From Firmicutes bacterium UBA1768 (GTDB lineage Bacteria; Bacillota; Clostridia; Peptostreptococcales; Anaerovoracaceae), in assembly GCA_002315335.1 (NCBI GenBank), contig DCGW01000089.1, positions 18,711 to 36,411 of the forward strand: DNA of 17,701 nt, in the 5' to 3' direction. Below, piece after piece: positions 1 through 6,409 of the stretch (positions are counted from its first letter, which is position 1; every line of letters starts with the position of its first letter). The notes below the pieces were generated by a model. It saw only the letters and a program-made list of their open reading frames with translations, was not told the DNA's origin and searched no databases. A program made the position numbers and the translations under genes.

Positions 1-31
1 TCGGTGTCACTCTTAATATTAAAGGTATTTT

Positions 32-715
32 ATGGGCAGGTTTATTGTTTTAGAAGGAATGGATGGCTCTGGAAAATCTACTCAGGTCAGGAGGCTGACT
101 GAGCATTTTGAGGAGAGCGGTCTTAAGGTTAAGTCGTTTCATTTTCCCTCGGAAAAGGGCTTTTACGGCGAGGCTGTCAGCGCTTTTTTGCGGGGTGACT
201 TTGGAGCGGCAGACACAGTGGACCCGTATTTTGCGGCGTTTATTTTTGCTGGTGACAGGCGGGATATGGCTGATACGCTAAGAAAGTGGATAGAGGAATA
301 TGATGTTGTGCTGCTCGACAGATATTCTTTTTCCAACAATGCTTATCAGTGCGCCAAGCTTTCAGACCAGAAGGAGCGTGAAAAGCTAAGCAAGTGGATT
401 ATGGATTTGGAGTTCAATGTGTTCGGGATTCCGAGACCGGACCTGTCTATTTTTCTCAGTGTTCCCCAGAACTTCGTGAAAAAGCAGCTTAACAAGGACA
501 GAAAGGGTGCGGAGAGAAAGTATCTTAAGGGAAAGACCGATATTCATGAGAAAGACAATGGGCTTCAGGAGCGAGTAGGGGAAATGTATCGTTCTATGTG
601 CGAGGAATTTCCTGAGTTAGTGCTTGTGGATTGCACGGATGATAATGGAAAAATGCTTAACAGCAAAAGAATTCAGGAGAAGATTCTGAGTTTGATTGAA
701 GCTGCCAGGAAATAA
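32..715 (+). CDS. tmk: Thymidylate kinase (dTMP kinase)
   Basis: Phosphorylates dTMP to dTDP with ATP in the cytoplasm, the step after thymidylate synthase in dTTP supply. The 227-residue product is near the usual family length. A P-loop (GMDGSGKST, residues 9-17) opens the protein directly after the first beta strand. A DRY motif (96-98, in LLDRYSFSNNAYQ) matches the conserved DR[YH] substrate-binding segment. A basic stretch around residues 155-170 (KDRKGAERKYLKGK) is probably the lid. The DRYSFSNNAYQ wording is closer to the subgroup with a DRYSFS motif than to the E. coli type. The start is the ATG at 32, with AAAGG eight bases upstream. It is the first gene of a run of same-strand housekeeping genes, and thyA (2350) and folA (6903) nearby complete the thymidylate pathway. 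Its promoter is probably outside the window. Confidence 0.93.
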   Translation: MGRFIVLEGMDGSGKSTQVRRLTEHFEESGLKVKSFHFPSEKGFYGEAVSAFLRGDFGAADTVDPYFAAFIFAGDRRDMADTLRKWIEEYDVVLLDRYSFSNNAYQCAKLSDQKEREKLSKWIMDLEFNVFGIPRPDLSIFLSVPQNFVKKQLNKDRKGAERKYLKGKTDIHEKDNGLQERVGEMYRSMCEEFPELVLVDCTDDNGKMLNSKRIQEKILSLIEAARK

Positions 716-820
716 TGTTGCCTGTCAAATATTTGTTGGGATTGGGCGAGGTGATCGGCAATTGCGATTTTGGTCGGAGCTGATCATTCAGATATCAGGG
801 GAAATGATCGGAGGATTATT

Positions 821-1267
821 ATGAAATGTTCAGAAAAAGCATTAGAAAATTTTTATAAAGGTTATAATTGTGCTCAGTCAGTGCTGTGTGCGTTTAGTGA
901 ACAGGCAGGCTTAGACGAGGAAACTGCATTTAAAATAGCTGAGGGCTTTGGGCTTGGTATGGGCGGCTATAAGGATGAATGTGGGGCGGTTACTGGAATG
1001 TTTATGACTATCGGATTAAAGAATTCCGATGGGGTGCTCGACGGAACGAGTACGACTAAAAAGGACACCTATGCTATTCTCAGAGAAGCCGGCAAGGATT
1101 TTGAAGGCAAGACAGGTGCAATAATGTGCAGAGATTTGCTTGCGATGGAAAAGGAAATGGCGGCAAATGCTTCGCCGGAGGAAATAAAGGCGGCTTGCGG
1201 AAAGGCCCTCATTTGTGTGAAATGCGTGAAGACTGCGTCAGAATATCTGGAGAATAATATTATTTAA
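821..1267 (+). CDS. C_GCAxxG_C_C family (probable redox) protein
   Basis: A small 148-residue cytoplasmic protein of the cysteine-rich C_GCAxxG_C_C family, whose biochemical role is not established; a redox or metal-binding function is usually supposed. Visible features are NCAQSVL near residue 17, the ECGAVTG signature near residue 50, MCRDLL near 106, and a C-terminal ICVKCVK pair, giving the spaced cysteines that name the family. The ATG at 821 is chosen because GGAGG (810-814) sits six bases upstream. A TTG at 770 in the same frame would add 17 residues with no family resemblance and no good ribosome binding site. It follows tmk after about 105 bp and precedes the 42-bp repeat region. The family call is secure; the function is not. 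Confidence 0.8.
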   Translation: MKCSEKALENFYKGYNCAQSVLCAFSEQAGLDEETAFKIAEGFGLGMGGYKDECGAVTGMFMTIGLKNSDGVLDGTSTTKKDTYAILREAGKDFEGKTGAIMCRDLLAMEKEMAANASPEEIKAACGKALICVKCVKTASEYLENNII

Positions 1268-1300
1268 AAAAGCGGAGCGGAGCGAAAACTGAAACCCCTG

Positions 1301-1431
1301 AAGTTGCCTTTGTTACAGAGGAGATGTTGGGCGCTACCCTTGGTTCTGCCTTTGTTACAATGGAGGCGTTGGGCGCTGCCCTTGGTTCTGCCTTTGTGTC
1401 AGAGGAGGAATTGGGCGCTGCCCTTTGGGGA
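1301..1431 (+). repeat. 42-bp tandem repeat upstream of yhbY
   Basis: The word TTGGGCGCT recurs at 1327, 1369 and 1411, exactly 42 bp apart, and CTGCCTTTGT recurs with the same period. There are two full units (1327-1368, 1369-1410), a partial unit before (from about 1301) and a truncated one after (to about 1431). The period is 14 codons, and the array is open in the yhbY frame, where it would encode a repeated LGAALGSAFV-type peptide. It could be a noncoding minisatellite or an N-terminal extension of yhbY; the first is more likely. Confidence 0.85.
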
Positions 1432-1485
1432 GGCCTGGCAGGTTGGGCGCAATGGGTTTTGATTTTGCTTCGGGAAAGGCGAAAA

Positions 1486-1782
1486 ATGCTTACAGGAAAA
1501 CAGAGAAGTTATTTAAAGGCTCTTGGTCAGAAGATCGACCCTTCCGTATATATTGGAAAACAGGGAATTACCGAGAATGTTCTCAAGGAAATGGAAGTGG
1601 GCTATGAGAACAGGGAGCTCGTTAAGGTGAAGCTTCAGGAGGGCTGCCTGCTTGATACAAAGGAGGCTGCAAACGAGGTGGCTGAAGCGACCGGCGCAGA
1701 GTTTGTACAGGCTATCGGCAGAAGGTTTGTTCTCTACAAGGAGAGCAAGGAAAACAAGCAGATTGAGCTGCCGAGAAAATAG
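1486..1782 (+). CDS. yhbY: YhbY/CRM-domain ribosome-associated RNA-binding protein
   Basis: A 98-residue protein of the YhbY (CRS1/YhbY, CRM) family, which binds RNA through a KH-like fold and associates with pre-50S ribosomal particles. It begins MLTGKQRSYLKALGQ, the characteristic family N-terminus, followed by the GxxG-bearing loop IGKQGIT (about residues 22-28) and the C-terminal core segment AIGRRFVLY. Length agrees with stand-alone bacterial members of about 97 residues. The ATG at 1486 is preferred: it gives the standard family start and has a modest AAGG about seven bases upstream. The frame stays open upstream to 1324 through the 42-bp repeat array, so a 54-residue repetitive extension is formally possible but unlikely. 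mrnC follows after only nine bases, suggesting co-transcription. Confidence 0.9.
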   Translation: MLTGKQRSYLKALGQKIDPSVYIGKQGITENVLKEMEVGYENRELVKVKLQEGCLLDTKEAANEVAEATGAEFVQAIGRRFVLYKESKENKQIELPRK

Positions 1783-1791
1783 GGATTTGCC

Positions 1792-2190
1792 ATGTTTGGA
1801 AGATTTGATGGGCATGACCTTAAGGCTGACCCAATAAAAATGAATGAGCTGGTGCTTGCGTATATCGGGGATTGTGTTTATGAGCTTTATGTCAGAAACC
1901 TTTCGGTGGAGTCGGGAGTGACAAAGACACATGTTCTTGATATAATGTCTTCAAAGAGGTCGAAGGCTGCGTATCAGGCGGGCGTTCTAAAACGAATTGA
2001 AGGTGATTTGACGGAAACTGAGGCTGCAGTTGTAAGAAGGGCAAGAAATAAGAAAATCAGTTCAAAACCAAAGAATGCAGACCCAATGGATTACAAGGCG
2101 GCTACTGCATTTGAGGCGTTGGTGGGTTATCTGTATCTTTCCGGTGAAACCGAGAGGATGGAGGATATACTCAGGCTGGCGCTGATTTAG
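1792..2190 (+). CDS. mrnC: Mini-ribonuclease III
   Basis: Mini-RNase III is a dsRNA-specific endonuclease lacking the dsRNA-binding domain, best known for maturing 23S rRNA in Bacillus. The 132-residue product shows both diagnostic blocks: LAYIGDCVYELYVR (about residues 18-31), which carries the catalytic-domain acidic residue, and the C-terminal AATAFEALVGYLYL segment (about 103-116), matching the RNase III signature. The region between, around KISSKPKNADPMDYKAA, is typical of the mini type. The start at 1792 lies nine bases after the yhbY stop, with AGGGA at the junction; an ATG at 1810 is a possible alternative. In many Firmicutes mrnC lies next to rlmB and sigH, which here are about 3 kb away on the opposite strand. 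A terminator follows at 2200-2225. Confidence 0.92.
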   Translation: MFGRFDGHDLKADPIKMNELVLAYIGDCVYELYVRNLSVESGVTKTHVLDIMSSKRSKAAYQAGVLKRIEGDLTETEAAVVRRARNKKISSKPKNADPMDYKAATAFEALVGYLYLSGETERMEDILRLALI

Positions 2191-2199
2191 CGAATTAAG

Positions 2200-2225
2200 G
2201 AGCGGCTTATGGTCGCTCTATTTTT
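2200..2225 (+). terminator. Rho-independent terminator after mrnC
   Basis: A 7-bp stem GAGCGGC (2200-2206) pairs with GTCGCTC (2212-2218) around loop TTATG, with one G-U pair, and is followed by TATTTTT. It begins ten bases after the mrnC stop and closes the tmk-mrnC gene run. Confidence 0.85.
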
Positions 2226-2252
2226 GAAGGCTGGTGTTTAATACGGTATAGT
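2224..2252 (+). promoter_or_regulatory. Predicted sigma-A promoter of thyA
   Basis: TTGAAG (2224-2229), a 17-bp spacer, then TATAGT (2247-2252). It lies directly behind the mrnC terminator, so thyA is likely an independent unit with a leader of about 90 nt. Confidence 0.7.
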
Positions 2253-2349
2253 CAGAGTCGCGGCTTGAGCGGGTAAATAGGACATTAAGTTTCAGGTCTA
2301 TGCTATGCTGCTGTGGAAACGGATTGAGCCTTATGGCGGAGGAAGAAGA

Positions 2350-3180
2350 ATGAGTAAAGCGGATGTTATTTTTAAGGATATGTGCAGAAAAATCCTCGAC
2401 GAAGGATTTTCCTCTGAGGGACAGGTTGTAAGACCTAGGTGGGAGGATGGAACTCCGGCCCATACTATAAAGCAGTTTGGGGTGGTTAACCGATATAATC
2501 TGCAGGAGGAATTTCCTGCGTTGACGCTGAGGCCTACTGCTCTCAAGTCTGCATTTGATGAGATTCTGTGGATCTGGCAGAAGAAGTCAAACAGAATTGA
2601 AGATCTGAACAGCCACATCTGGGATGAATGGGGCGGTGAGGACGGAACCATAGGCAAGGCGTATGGCTACCAGCTCGGAGTGAAGTACAAGTTTGCACAG
2701 GGCGAAATGGATCAGGTTGACAACGTGCTCTGGCAGCTTAAAAACACTCCTTTCAGCCGAAGAATAATGACAAATATTTATAATTTTTCCGACCTTTCGG
2801 AGATGAATCTTGAGCCATGTGCATATTCTATGACCTTCAACGTGGTGGGAAATAAGCTGAACGGTATTCTTAACCAGAGATCGCAGGATACGCTTGTTGC
2901 AAACAACTGGAACGTGGTGCAGTATTCGCTGCTGCTCATGATGTTTGCGCAGGTTTCCGGCCTTGAAGCGGGCGAGTTTGTTCATGTGATTGCAGATGCG
3001 CACATTTATGACAGGCATATTCCTCTTGTTGAGGAAATGCTGGAGAGACCTATGTTTGATGCTCCGAAGGTGAGACTTAATCCTGAAGTAAAGAACTTCT
3101 ATGATTTCAAGGTTTCGGATTTGATAGTTGAGGAATATCAGACAAACCCGCAGATTAAGAATATCCCGGTAGCGATTTAG
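2350..3180 (+). CDS. thyA: Thymidylate synthase (folate-dependent, ThyA)
   Basis: Methylates dUMP to dTMP using 5,10-methylenetetrahydrofolate, releasing dihydrofolate that the DHFR encoded at 6903 would recycle. The 276-residue product carries the catalytic cysteine in EPCAYSMTF (Cys157), followed by QRSQD (176-180), where the arginine and aspartate contact phosphate and base, and by NNWNVVQYSLL (185-195), which includes the dUMP-binding asparagine. HVIADAHIYDRH (212-223) matches the C-terminal dUMP-binding block. The wording differs from the E. coli enzyme (PCHTLFQF, GVPFNIASYALL), so this is a divergent ThyA subgroup, not ThyX. The ATG at 2350 is chosen for GGAGG (2338-2342) seven bases upstream; a longer in-frame start at 2305 lacks such a site. 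It has its own promoter at 2224-2252. Confidence 0.95.
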   Translation: MSKADVIFKDMCRKILDEGFSSEGQVVRPRWEDGTPAHTIKQFGVVNRYNLQEEFPALTLRPTALKSAFDEILWIWQKKSNRIEDLNSHIWDEWGGEDGTIGKAYGYQLGVKYKFAQGEMDQVDNVLWQLKNTPFSRRIMTNIYNFSDLSEMNLEPCAYSMTFNVVGNKLNGILNQRSQDTLVANNWNVVQYSLLLMMFAQVSGLEAGEFVHVIADAHIYDRHIPLVEEMLERPMFDAPKVRLNPEVKNFYDFKVSDLIVEEYQTNPQIKNIPVAI

Positions 3181-3242
3181 GAATTGGTGAAAATTGTAGG
3201 GCGCTCGAGGTGGGAGCTGACTGAGATCTGTAACCTATAGAT

Positions 3243-3450
3243 TGAGCCCAGTGCCCTGAGCCCTGAGCCCTGAGCCTGGAGCCCTGAGCCTGGAGCCCGG
3301 CGCCTTGTGCCCAGCGCCCAGTGCCTTGAGCCCTGAGCCCTGAGCCTCGAGCCTTGAGCCCTGAGCCTGAGCCCTGAGCCTCGAGCCTTGAGCCCTGAGC
3401 CTGAGCCCTGAGTCTTGAGCCCGGCGCCTTGTGCCTTGTGCCCTGAGCCC
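3243..3450. repeat. Low-complexity GAGCC-type repeat array
   Basis: Roughly 208 bp made of 6-7 bp words such as CCTGAGC, CTTGAGC, CTCGAGC, CTGGAGC and GTGCC. A higher-order unit of 34 bp, beginning CCTCGAGCC, is repeated back to back at 3345-3378 and 3379-3412, and CCGGCGCCTTGTGCC occurs twice (3297 and 3421). All three minus-strand frames are open through the array, a by-product of its composition and not evidence of genes. It occupies the space right after thyA. Confidence 0.9.
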
Positions 3451-3481
3451 GAAATCCATCCAAGCAACTATTTCTAATTTT

Positions 3482-3736
3482 CTCAAATAGTTTTTGTTTT
3501 GCAAAATGACAGACATTTTGATCGAAATAAGCAAAAGTGTCTGTCTGAAAGAGGAAATTCATGATAAAAGTGATAGGAATTGCTTGAAAACAGCGACACA
3601 TGCAGGTAAAAACAGGCTGCGCTGGAAAAATTTGGAAGCGGAATAAGCCTAAAACAGCAGAATTATTAGAAAAGGACGAAAAAAGACAGACGTTTTATTG
3701 CTTTTCAGCAAAAATGTCTGTCTTTTTGAATTACAA
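3482..3736 (+). repeat. 255-bp MITE-like element, copy 1
   Basis: Starts CTCAAATAG and ends GAATTACAA. It is the same length as copy 2 at 4685-4939, in the same orientation, with no indels and about a dozen substitutions by eye (about 95% identity). Its ends form imperfect terminal inverted repeats: 3491-3519 matches the reverse complement of 3711-3739 at 25 of 29 positions. Each end also contains its own hairpin, GACAGAC, 24 nt, GTCTGTC (3508-3545 and 3685-3722). Both copies contain an identical eight-codon frame with an upstream AGAGGA (3561-3587 here). No transposase is encoded, so this fits a miniature inverted-repeat element; no clear target duplication was seen. Confidence 0.85.
3685..3727. 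terminator. Bidirectional terminator-like hairpin in MITE copy 1
   Basis: GACAGAC (3685-3691) pairs with GTCTGTC (3716-3722), extended inward by a G-U pair and four A-T pairs. TTTTT follows on the + strand and AAAAAA precedes it, so it could stop transcription in both directions. On the minus strand it lies downstream of the nuclease-like gene. Confidence 0.6.
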
Positions 3737-3793
3737 AAATGTTTTCTGGGCCAAGTCCTTTTTTGAGTTAGTGTTCATAAACATACCCGGTGG

Positions 3794-4618
3794 TCAGTTG
3801 TAGTAAGTAGATAATCCTTCATTTAATCCCAGCATGGATAATAGCAGGTTCTTTATTGCTGTAGTGTCCATCGAAACCAATTCGCTTTCAAAAATGAATA
3901 TGAACTTAGCTGCATCAGGTGTCTTATAGTATTCTCTGATCTTTGTTAAGGCCTTTTGTCTATAATCAAAATCATCCATTAAACCAAAGTATTCCAAATA
4001 GAATAACTCGCCAGTTAACGGGTTCATTATAGTGAAGTCGGGATACACGGTTCTGGATCCAATCTGATAAGCCATTTCATATCTATAAGGTATTTCGTTT
4101 TCCCATAGTATGTCTGCTATAATGAGTTCAGCTCGTGAACGTACTCGATCCCCTTTTAAAGAATAATATTCGGTTCGTTGATCAAATTCCATTGGATTAA
4201 TATCATAAGGTGAAGTCGCCCAATGTTTAGAACGCTCATCAGGACTGCGCAAAGGATTCTTTATCAGGGTGCGGATTTCTTCGGGAAAAGAGTAGAGCAA
4301 GTCGTATTTTCCCGATGGACAATAGTTTTGAACAAAAGTAGTCAATGCTGACAACTCATCCTTTAATACTGGGAGTAGTCTTTCCTGATATAGCTTTGTA
4401 GCATACTTTTTAGCCTCCGGTTTAGAGAGCGATATGTACCTCCTCTTTCTTTTTGAATTATACTCTCTTCCACCTGAAATAATATAGATTGCAAGGCTGT
4501 TACGGGTCTTACCAAATTTCACTTTACCTTCTGGCATAGCGGCGTATTTTCTGGTTTCTTTCCTTATCAAGTCTTCAAGTTGACCGATTCGGCAATTTAC
4601 ATATTTTTCCATTTCCAT
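3794..4618 (-). CDS. Probable stand-alone PD-(D/E)XK nuclease-like protein
   Basis: A 274-residue soluble protein of unestablished role. The C-terminal half carries the pattern of a restriction-endonuclease-like fold: SRAELIIADILWENEIPYRYE (about residues 161-181), then YPDF with a candidate metal-binding aspartate (about 192-195), then FYLEYFG with a candidate catalytic glutamate (about 206-212), then a KALTKIREYY helix. This spacing, with PDF followed by a YxEyfG motif, resembles domains I know from Firmicutes hypothetical proteins and helicase-associated nucleases. The N-terminal half is basic (KRKRRY near residue 56) and has no motif I recognise. There is no Shine-Dalgarno sequence; the predicted -10 is only six bases upstream, so translation may be leaderless. 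A second ATG lies two codons downstream. The gene is bracketed by two 255-bp direct repeats and has a looser, more AT-rich coding style than its neighbours, suggesting acquisition by transfer. Confidence 0.6.
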   Translation of the reverse strand: MEMEKYVNCRIGQLEDLIRKETRKYAAMPEGKVKFGKTRNSLAIYIISGGREYNSKRKRRYISLSKPEAKKYATKLYQERLLPVLKDELSALTTFVQNYCPSGKYDLLYSFPEEIRTLIKNPLRSPDERSKHWATSPYDINPMEFDQRTEYYSLKGDRVRSRAELIIADILWENEIPYRYEMAYQIGSRTVYPDFTIMNPLTGELFYLEYFGLMDDFDYRQKALTKIREYYKTPDAAKFIFIFESELVSMDTTAIKNLLLSMLGLNEGLSTYYN

Positions 4619-4624
4619 GGGTTT

Positions 4625-4652
4625 AATATATCATTTTTTTTCAAAATATCAA
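4625..4652 (-). promoter_or_regulatory. Predicted promoter of the nuclease-like gene
   Basis: On the minus strand: TTGATA (4652-4647), a 16-bp spacer, TATATT (4630-4625). Only six bases separate the -10 from the ATG at 4618, which places transcription start at or next to the start codon. Confidence 0.55.
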
Positions 4653-4684
4653 GTGAAAGTTTTGTGACGAAATGGGACTCAATC

Positions 4685-4939
4685 CTCAAATAATTTTTGT
4701 TTTGCAAAATGACAGACATTTCGGTCAAAATAAGCAAAAACGTCTGTCTGAAAGAGGAAATTCATGATAAAAGTGATAGGAATTGCTTGAAAACAACGAC
4801 ACAAGCAGGTAAAAATAGGTCGCGCTGGGAAAATTTGGAAGCGGAATAAGCCTAAAACAGCAGAATTATTAGAAAAGGACGAAAAAAGACAGACGTTTTA
4901 TTGCTTTTCAGCAAAAATGTCTGTCTTTTTGAATTACAA
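4685..4939 (+). repeat. 255-bp MITE-like element, copy 2
   Basis: Second direct copy of the element at 3482-3736, offset by exactly 1203 bp. The right half is nearly identical to copy 1; most differences fall in the left hairpin loop and between about 4795 and 4830. It keeps both GACAGAC/GTCTGTC hairpins and the eight-codon frame (4764-4790). It fills most of the gap between the nuclease-like gene and sigH. Confidence 0.85.
4888..4930. terminator. Bidirectional terminator-like hairpin in MITE copy 2
   Basis: GACAGAC (4888-4894) pairs with GTCTGTC (4919-4925), with T5 on the + side and A6 on the other. Read on the minus strand it lies 65 bases after the sigH stop codon and is the best candidate terminator for the folA-rlmB-sigH unit. 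Confidence 0.6.
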
Positions 4940-4994
4940 CTTTTATCCTCCCGAACCGGGCGCTGGATACGGCCTGTTGAATTGATTTTCCGCA

Positions 4995-5561
4995 TCATTC
5001 AAAGCTGTCTTTTGCTTTGCGCTTTATTCGCTGAATTGCATTGTCAGAGGCTTTTTCGCTGATGCTCTCGGCGGCTGCAATCTCCTTGTAGGTTTTGCCG
5101 TCGAGCAAGTGGACTAAAACCCGCTTCTCAAGATCGCTAAGAGCGGTCAGAAGTTTATCATACCTGTCTTCGGCTGTGATTTTGCTGAAAACAATTTCCT
5201 CTGCACTCATTGCATGTCCCCTGGCTTCTACATAATCCTCGTCGGGAATAGGAACCGATTTATTCAAGGGTTCGTTTTTGACGCTCGAGGCTTTTCTTAC
5301 AGCAGAGACTATTTGCCTGTCTATGCAGATGCCTGCAAAGGTTCTGAACTTAATATCCTTTGACTCGTCAAAATCCTTTACTGCCTTAAACAAGCCTATC
5401 ATTCCTTCCTGGAGGAGGTCGTCTCTGTCGCCTCCATCAATATAATATGAGGAAGCCTTGATTTTCACTGTTTCTTTTAAACGACCTGAAATTTCCTGAA
5501 AAGCTAAGTCGTTTCCTTCTTTTGCCAGCATAACCAGTTTTTCGTCGGAAAAACTATTCAT
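4995..5561 (-). CDS. sigH: Sigma-70 family factor, SigH (Spo0H) type
   Basis: An RNA polymerase sigma factor; SigH directs early-sporulation and stationary-phase genes in Bacilli and Clostridia. The 188-residue product has sigma region 2 (about residues 44-90), including DRDDLLQEGMIGLFKAVKDF and the -10 recognition segment FAGICIDRQIVSAVR, both very close to SigH wording. Region 4 (about 140-185) has the helix-turn-helix GKTYKEIAAAESISEKASDN followed by AIQRIKRK. It is shorter than the roughly 215 residues of classical SigH, mainly in the linker. Context supports the call: rlmB lies directly upstream, as in many Firmicutes, although the usual rpmG-secE-nusG genes do not follow. No clear Shine-Dalgarno precedes the ATG. 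A small palindrome (TTGTT-GAT-AACAA, 5584-5596) lies just upstream. Whether the host sporulates cannot be told from this window. Confidence 0.8.
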   Translation of the reverse strand: MNSFSDEKLVMLAKEGNDLAFQEISGRLKETVKIKASSYYIDGGDRDDLLQEGMIGLFKAVKDFDESKDIKFRTFAGICIDRQIVSAVRKASSVKNEPLNKSVPIPDEDYVEARGHAMSAEEIVFSKITAEDRYDKLLTALSDLEKRVLVHLLDGKTYKEIAAAESISEKASDNAIQRIKRKAKDSFE

Positions 5562-5662
5562 AAATTCACGTTTAATCCGATTGTTGTTGATAACAATTGG
5601 ATTTTCCTTTCCCCCGGATATTGCCGGGAAGCTCGTGTAGGGCTGCGCGTGCAGCTGTGCTG

Positions 5663-6409
5663 TTATTTTACTCCGCCAACAATGTTTCGCTGTCGTCTGA
5701 CTTCATACATGATTATTGCGGCCGCGTTTGAAGCGTTAAGAGACTGAACTCTTCCGCACATGGGGATGCTGACGGTAAAATCACAGTTCTGTCTGACCAG
5801 CTTACTGATTCCGTCGCCCTCGTTGCCTATAACAATAGCAAGCTTACCTCTCAGATTTGCCTGATAGTAAAGGGTGGAGCTCATATCTACCGCTGCAATC
5901 CAGAAGCCCTCCTGCTTGAGGTCCTCAATGGTTCTCGAAATGTTGGAAACCCTCGCAACAGGGACATATTCGATAGCACCAGCAGAAGCCTTTGCTACTA
6001 CTCCGGTCACACCCACAGCGCGCCTTTTAGGAATTATTATTCCGTGTGCGCCCGCGCCCTCGGCACTTCGCATAATTGCACCGAGGTTATGGGGGTCTTC
6101 AATGCCGTCAAGAATGATTACAAAGGGGTCCTCTCCCTTGGCCTCGGCAGCGGCAATAATATCTTCGACCTCGCAGTATTCGTAGCTTGAAACGTAAGCT
6201 CCGACGCCCTGGTGGGAACCTCCGTCAGAGAGCTTGTCCATGCGTGCTTTGTCGTTAAAATAAACCGGAATACCCCTGTCCTTGGCCATGGCAATCAGGT
6301 TTGAAAGGGTTTTTTCTGAACCCTTCATAACGAGGAGCTTTTCGATTGTTCGTCCGCTTTTAAGTGCTTCGGTAACGGGGTTTCTTCCAATAATAAGTTC
6401 TGTAGTCAT
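5663..6409 (-). CDS. rlmB: 23S rRNA (guanosine-2'-O-)-methyltransferase RlmB (TrmH family)
   Basis: An S-adenosylmethionine-dependent 2'-O-methyltransferase of the SPOUT/TrmH class, expected to modify G2251 (E. coli numbering) in the peptidyl-transferase loop of 23S rRNA. The 248-residue protein has an N-terminal substrate-binding domain opening with IIGRNPVTEAL. The three SPOUT motifs follow: LDGIEDPHNLGAIMRSAEGAG (motif 1, about residues 99-119), VIGNEGDGIS (motif 2, about 193-202) and IPMCGRVQSLNASNAAAI (motif 3, about 215-232), together forming the trefoil-knot SAM site. Its ATG overlaps the folA stop as ATGA (6409-6406), so the two are translationally coupled, with GGAGA inside the end of folA as ribosome binding site. 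sigH follows after 101 bp, which contains only small inverted repeats. Confidence 0.93.
   Translation of the reverse strand: MTTELIIGRNPVTEALKSGRTIEKLLVMKGSEKTLSNLIAMAKDRGIPVYFNDKARMDKLSDGGSHQGVGAYVSSYEYCEVEDIIAAAEAKGEDPFVIILDGIEDPHNLGAIMRSAEGAGAHGIIIPKRRAVGVTGVVAKASAGAIEYVPVARVSNISRTIEDLKQEGFWIAAVDMSSTLYYQANLRGKLAIVIGNEGDGISKLVRQNCDFTVSIPMCGRVQSLNASNAAAIIMYEVRRQRNIVGGVK

Noticed and set aside
1324..1485. A 54-residue N-terminal extension of YhbY
   Set aside because: It is encoded entirely by the 42-bp repeat and a hydrophobic stretch, while the family start motif falls exactly at the ATG at 1486. Kept as a finding but not as the annotated start.
3243..3450. CRISPR array
   Set aside because: Words are 6-34 bp, directly abutting and variable, with no constant repeat separated by unique spacers and no cas genes.
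3155..3601. Three overlapping minus-strand frames through the GAGCC array encoding AQGSGL-type peptides
   Set aside because: All three frames are open only because the repeat words lack stop codons on that strand. There is no ribosome binding site and no family resemblance, and the frames run into thyA and MITE copy 1.
5584..5596. Rex-type operator upstream of sigH (TTGTT-GAT-AACAA)
   Set aside because: The arms resemble half-sites, but spacing and length do not match the usual TTGTTAA-N4-TTAACAA pattern; mentioned only as a small palindrome.
5874..6185. Plus-strand frame opposite rlmB, and similar long antisense frames opposite thyA, hgd-type, thl, gabT-type and adh genes
   Set aside because: They mirror the codon structure of well-identified genes on the other strand, have no recognisable motifs and lack binding sites.
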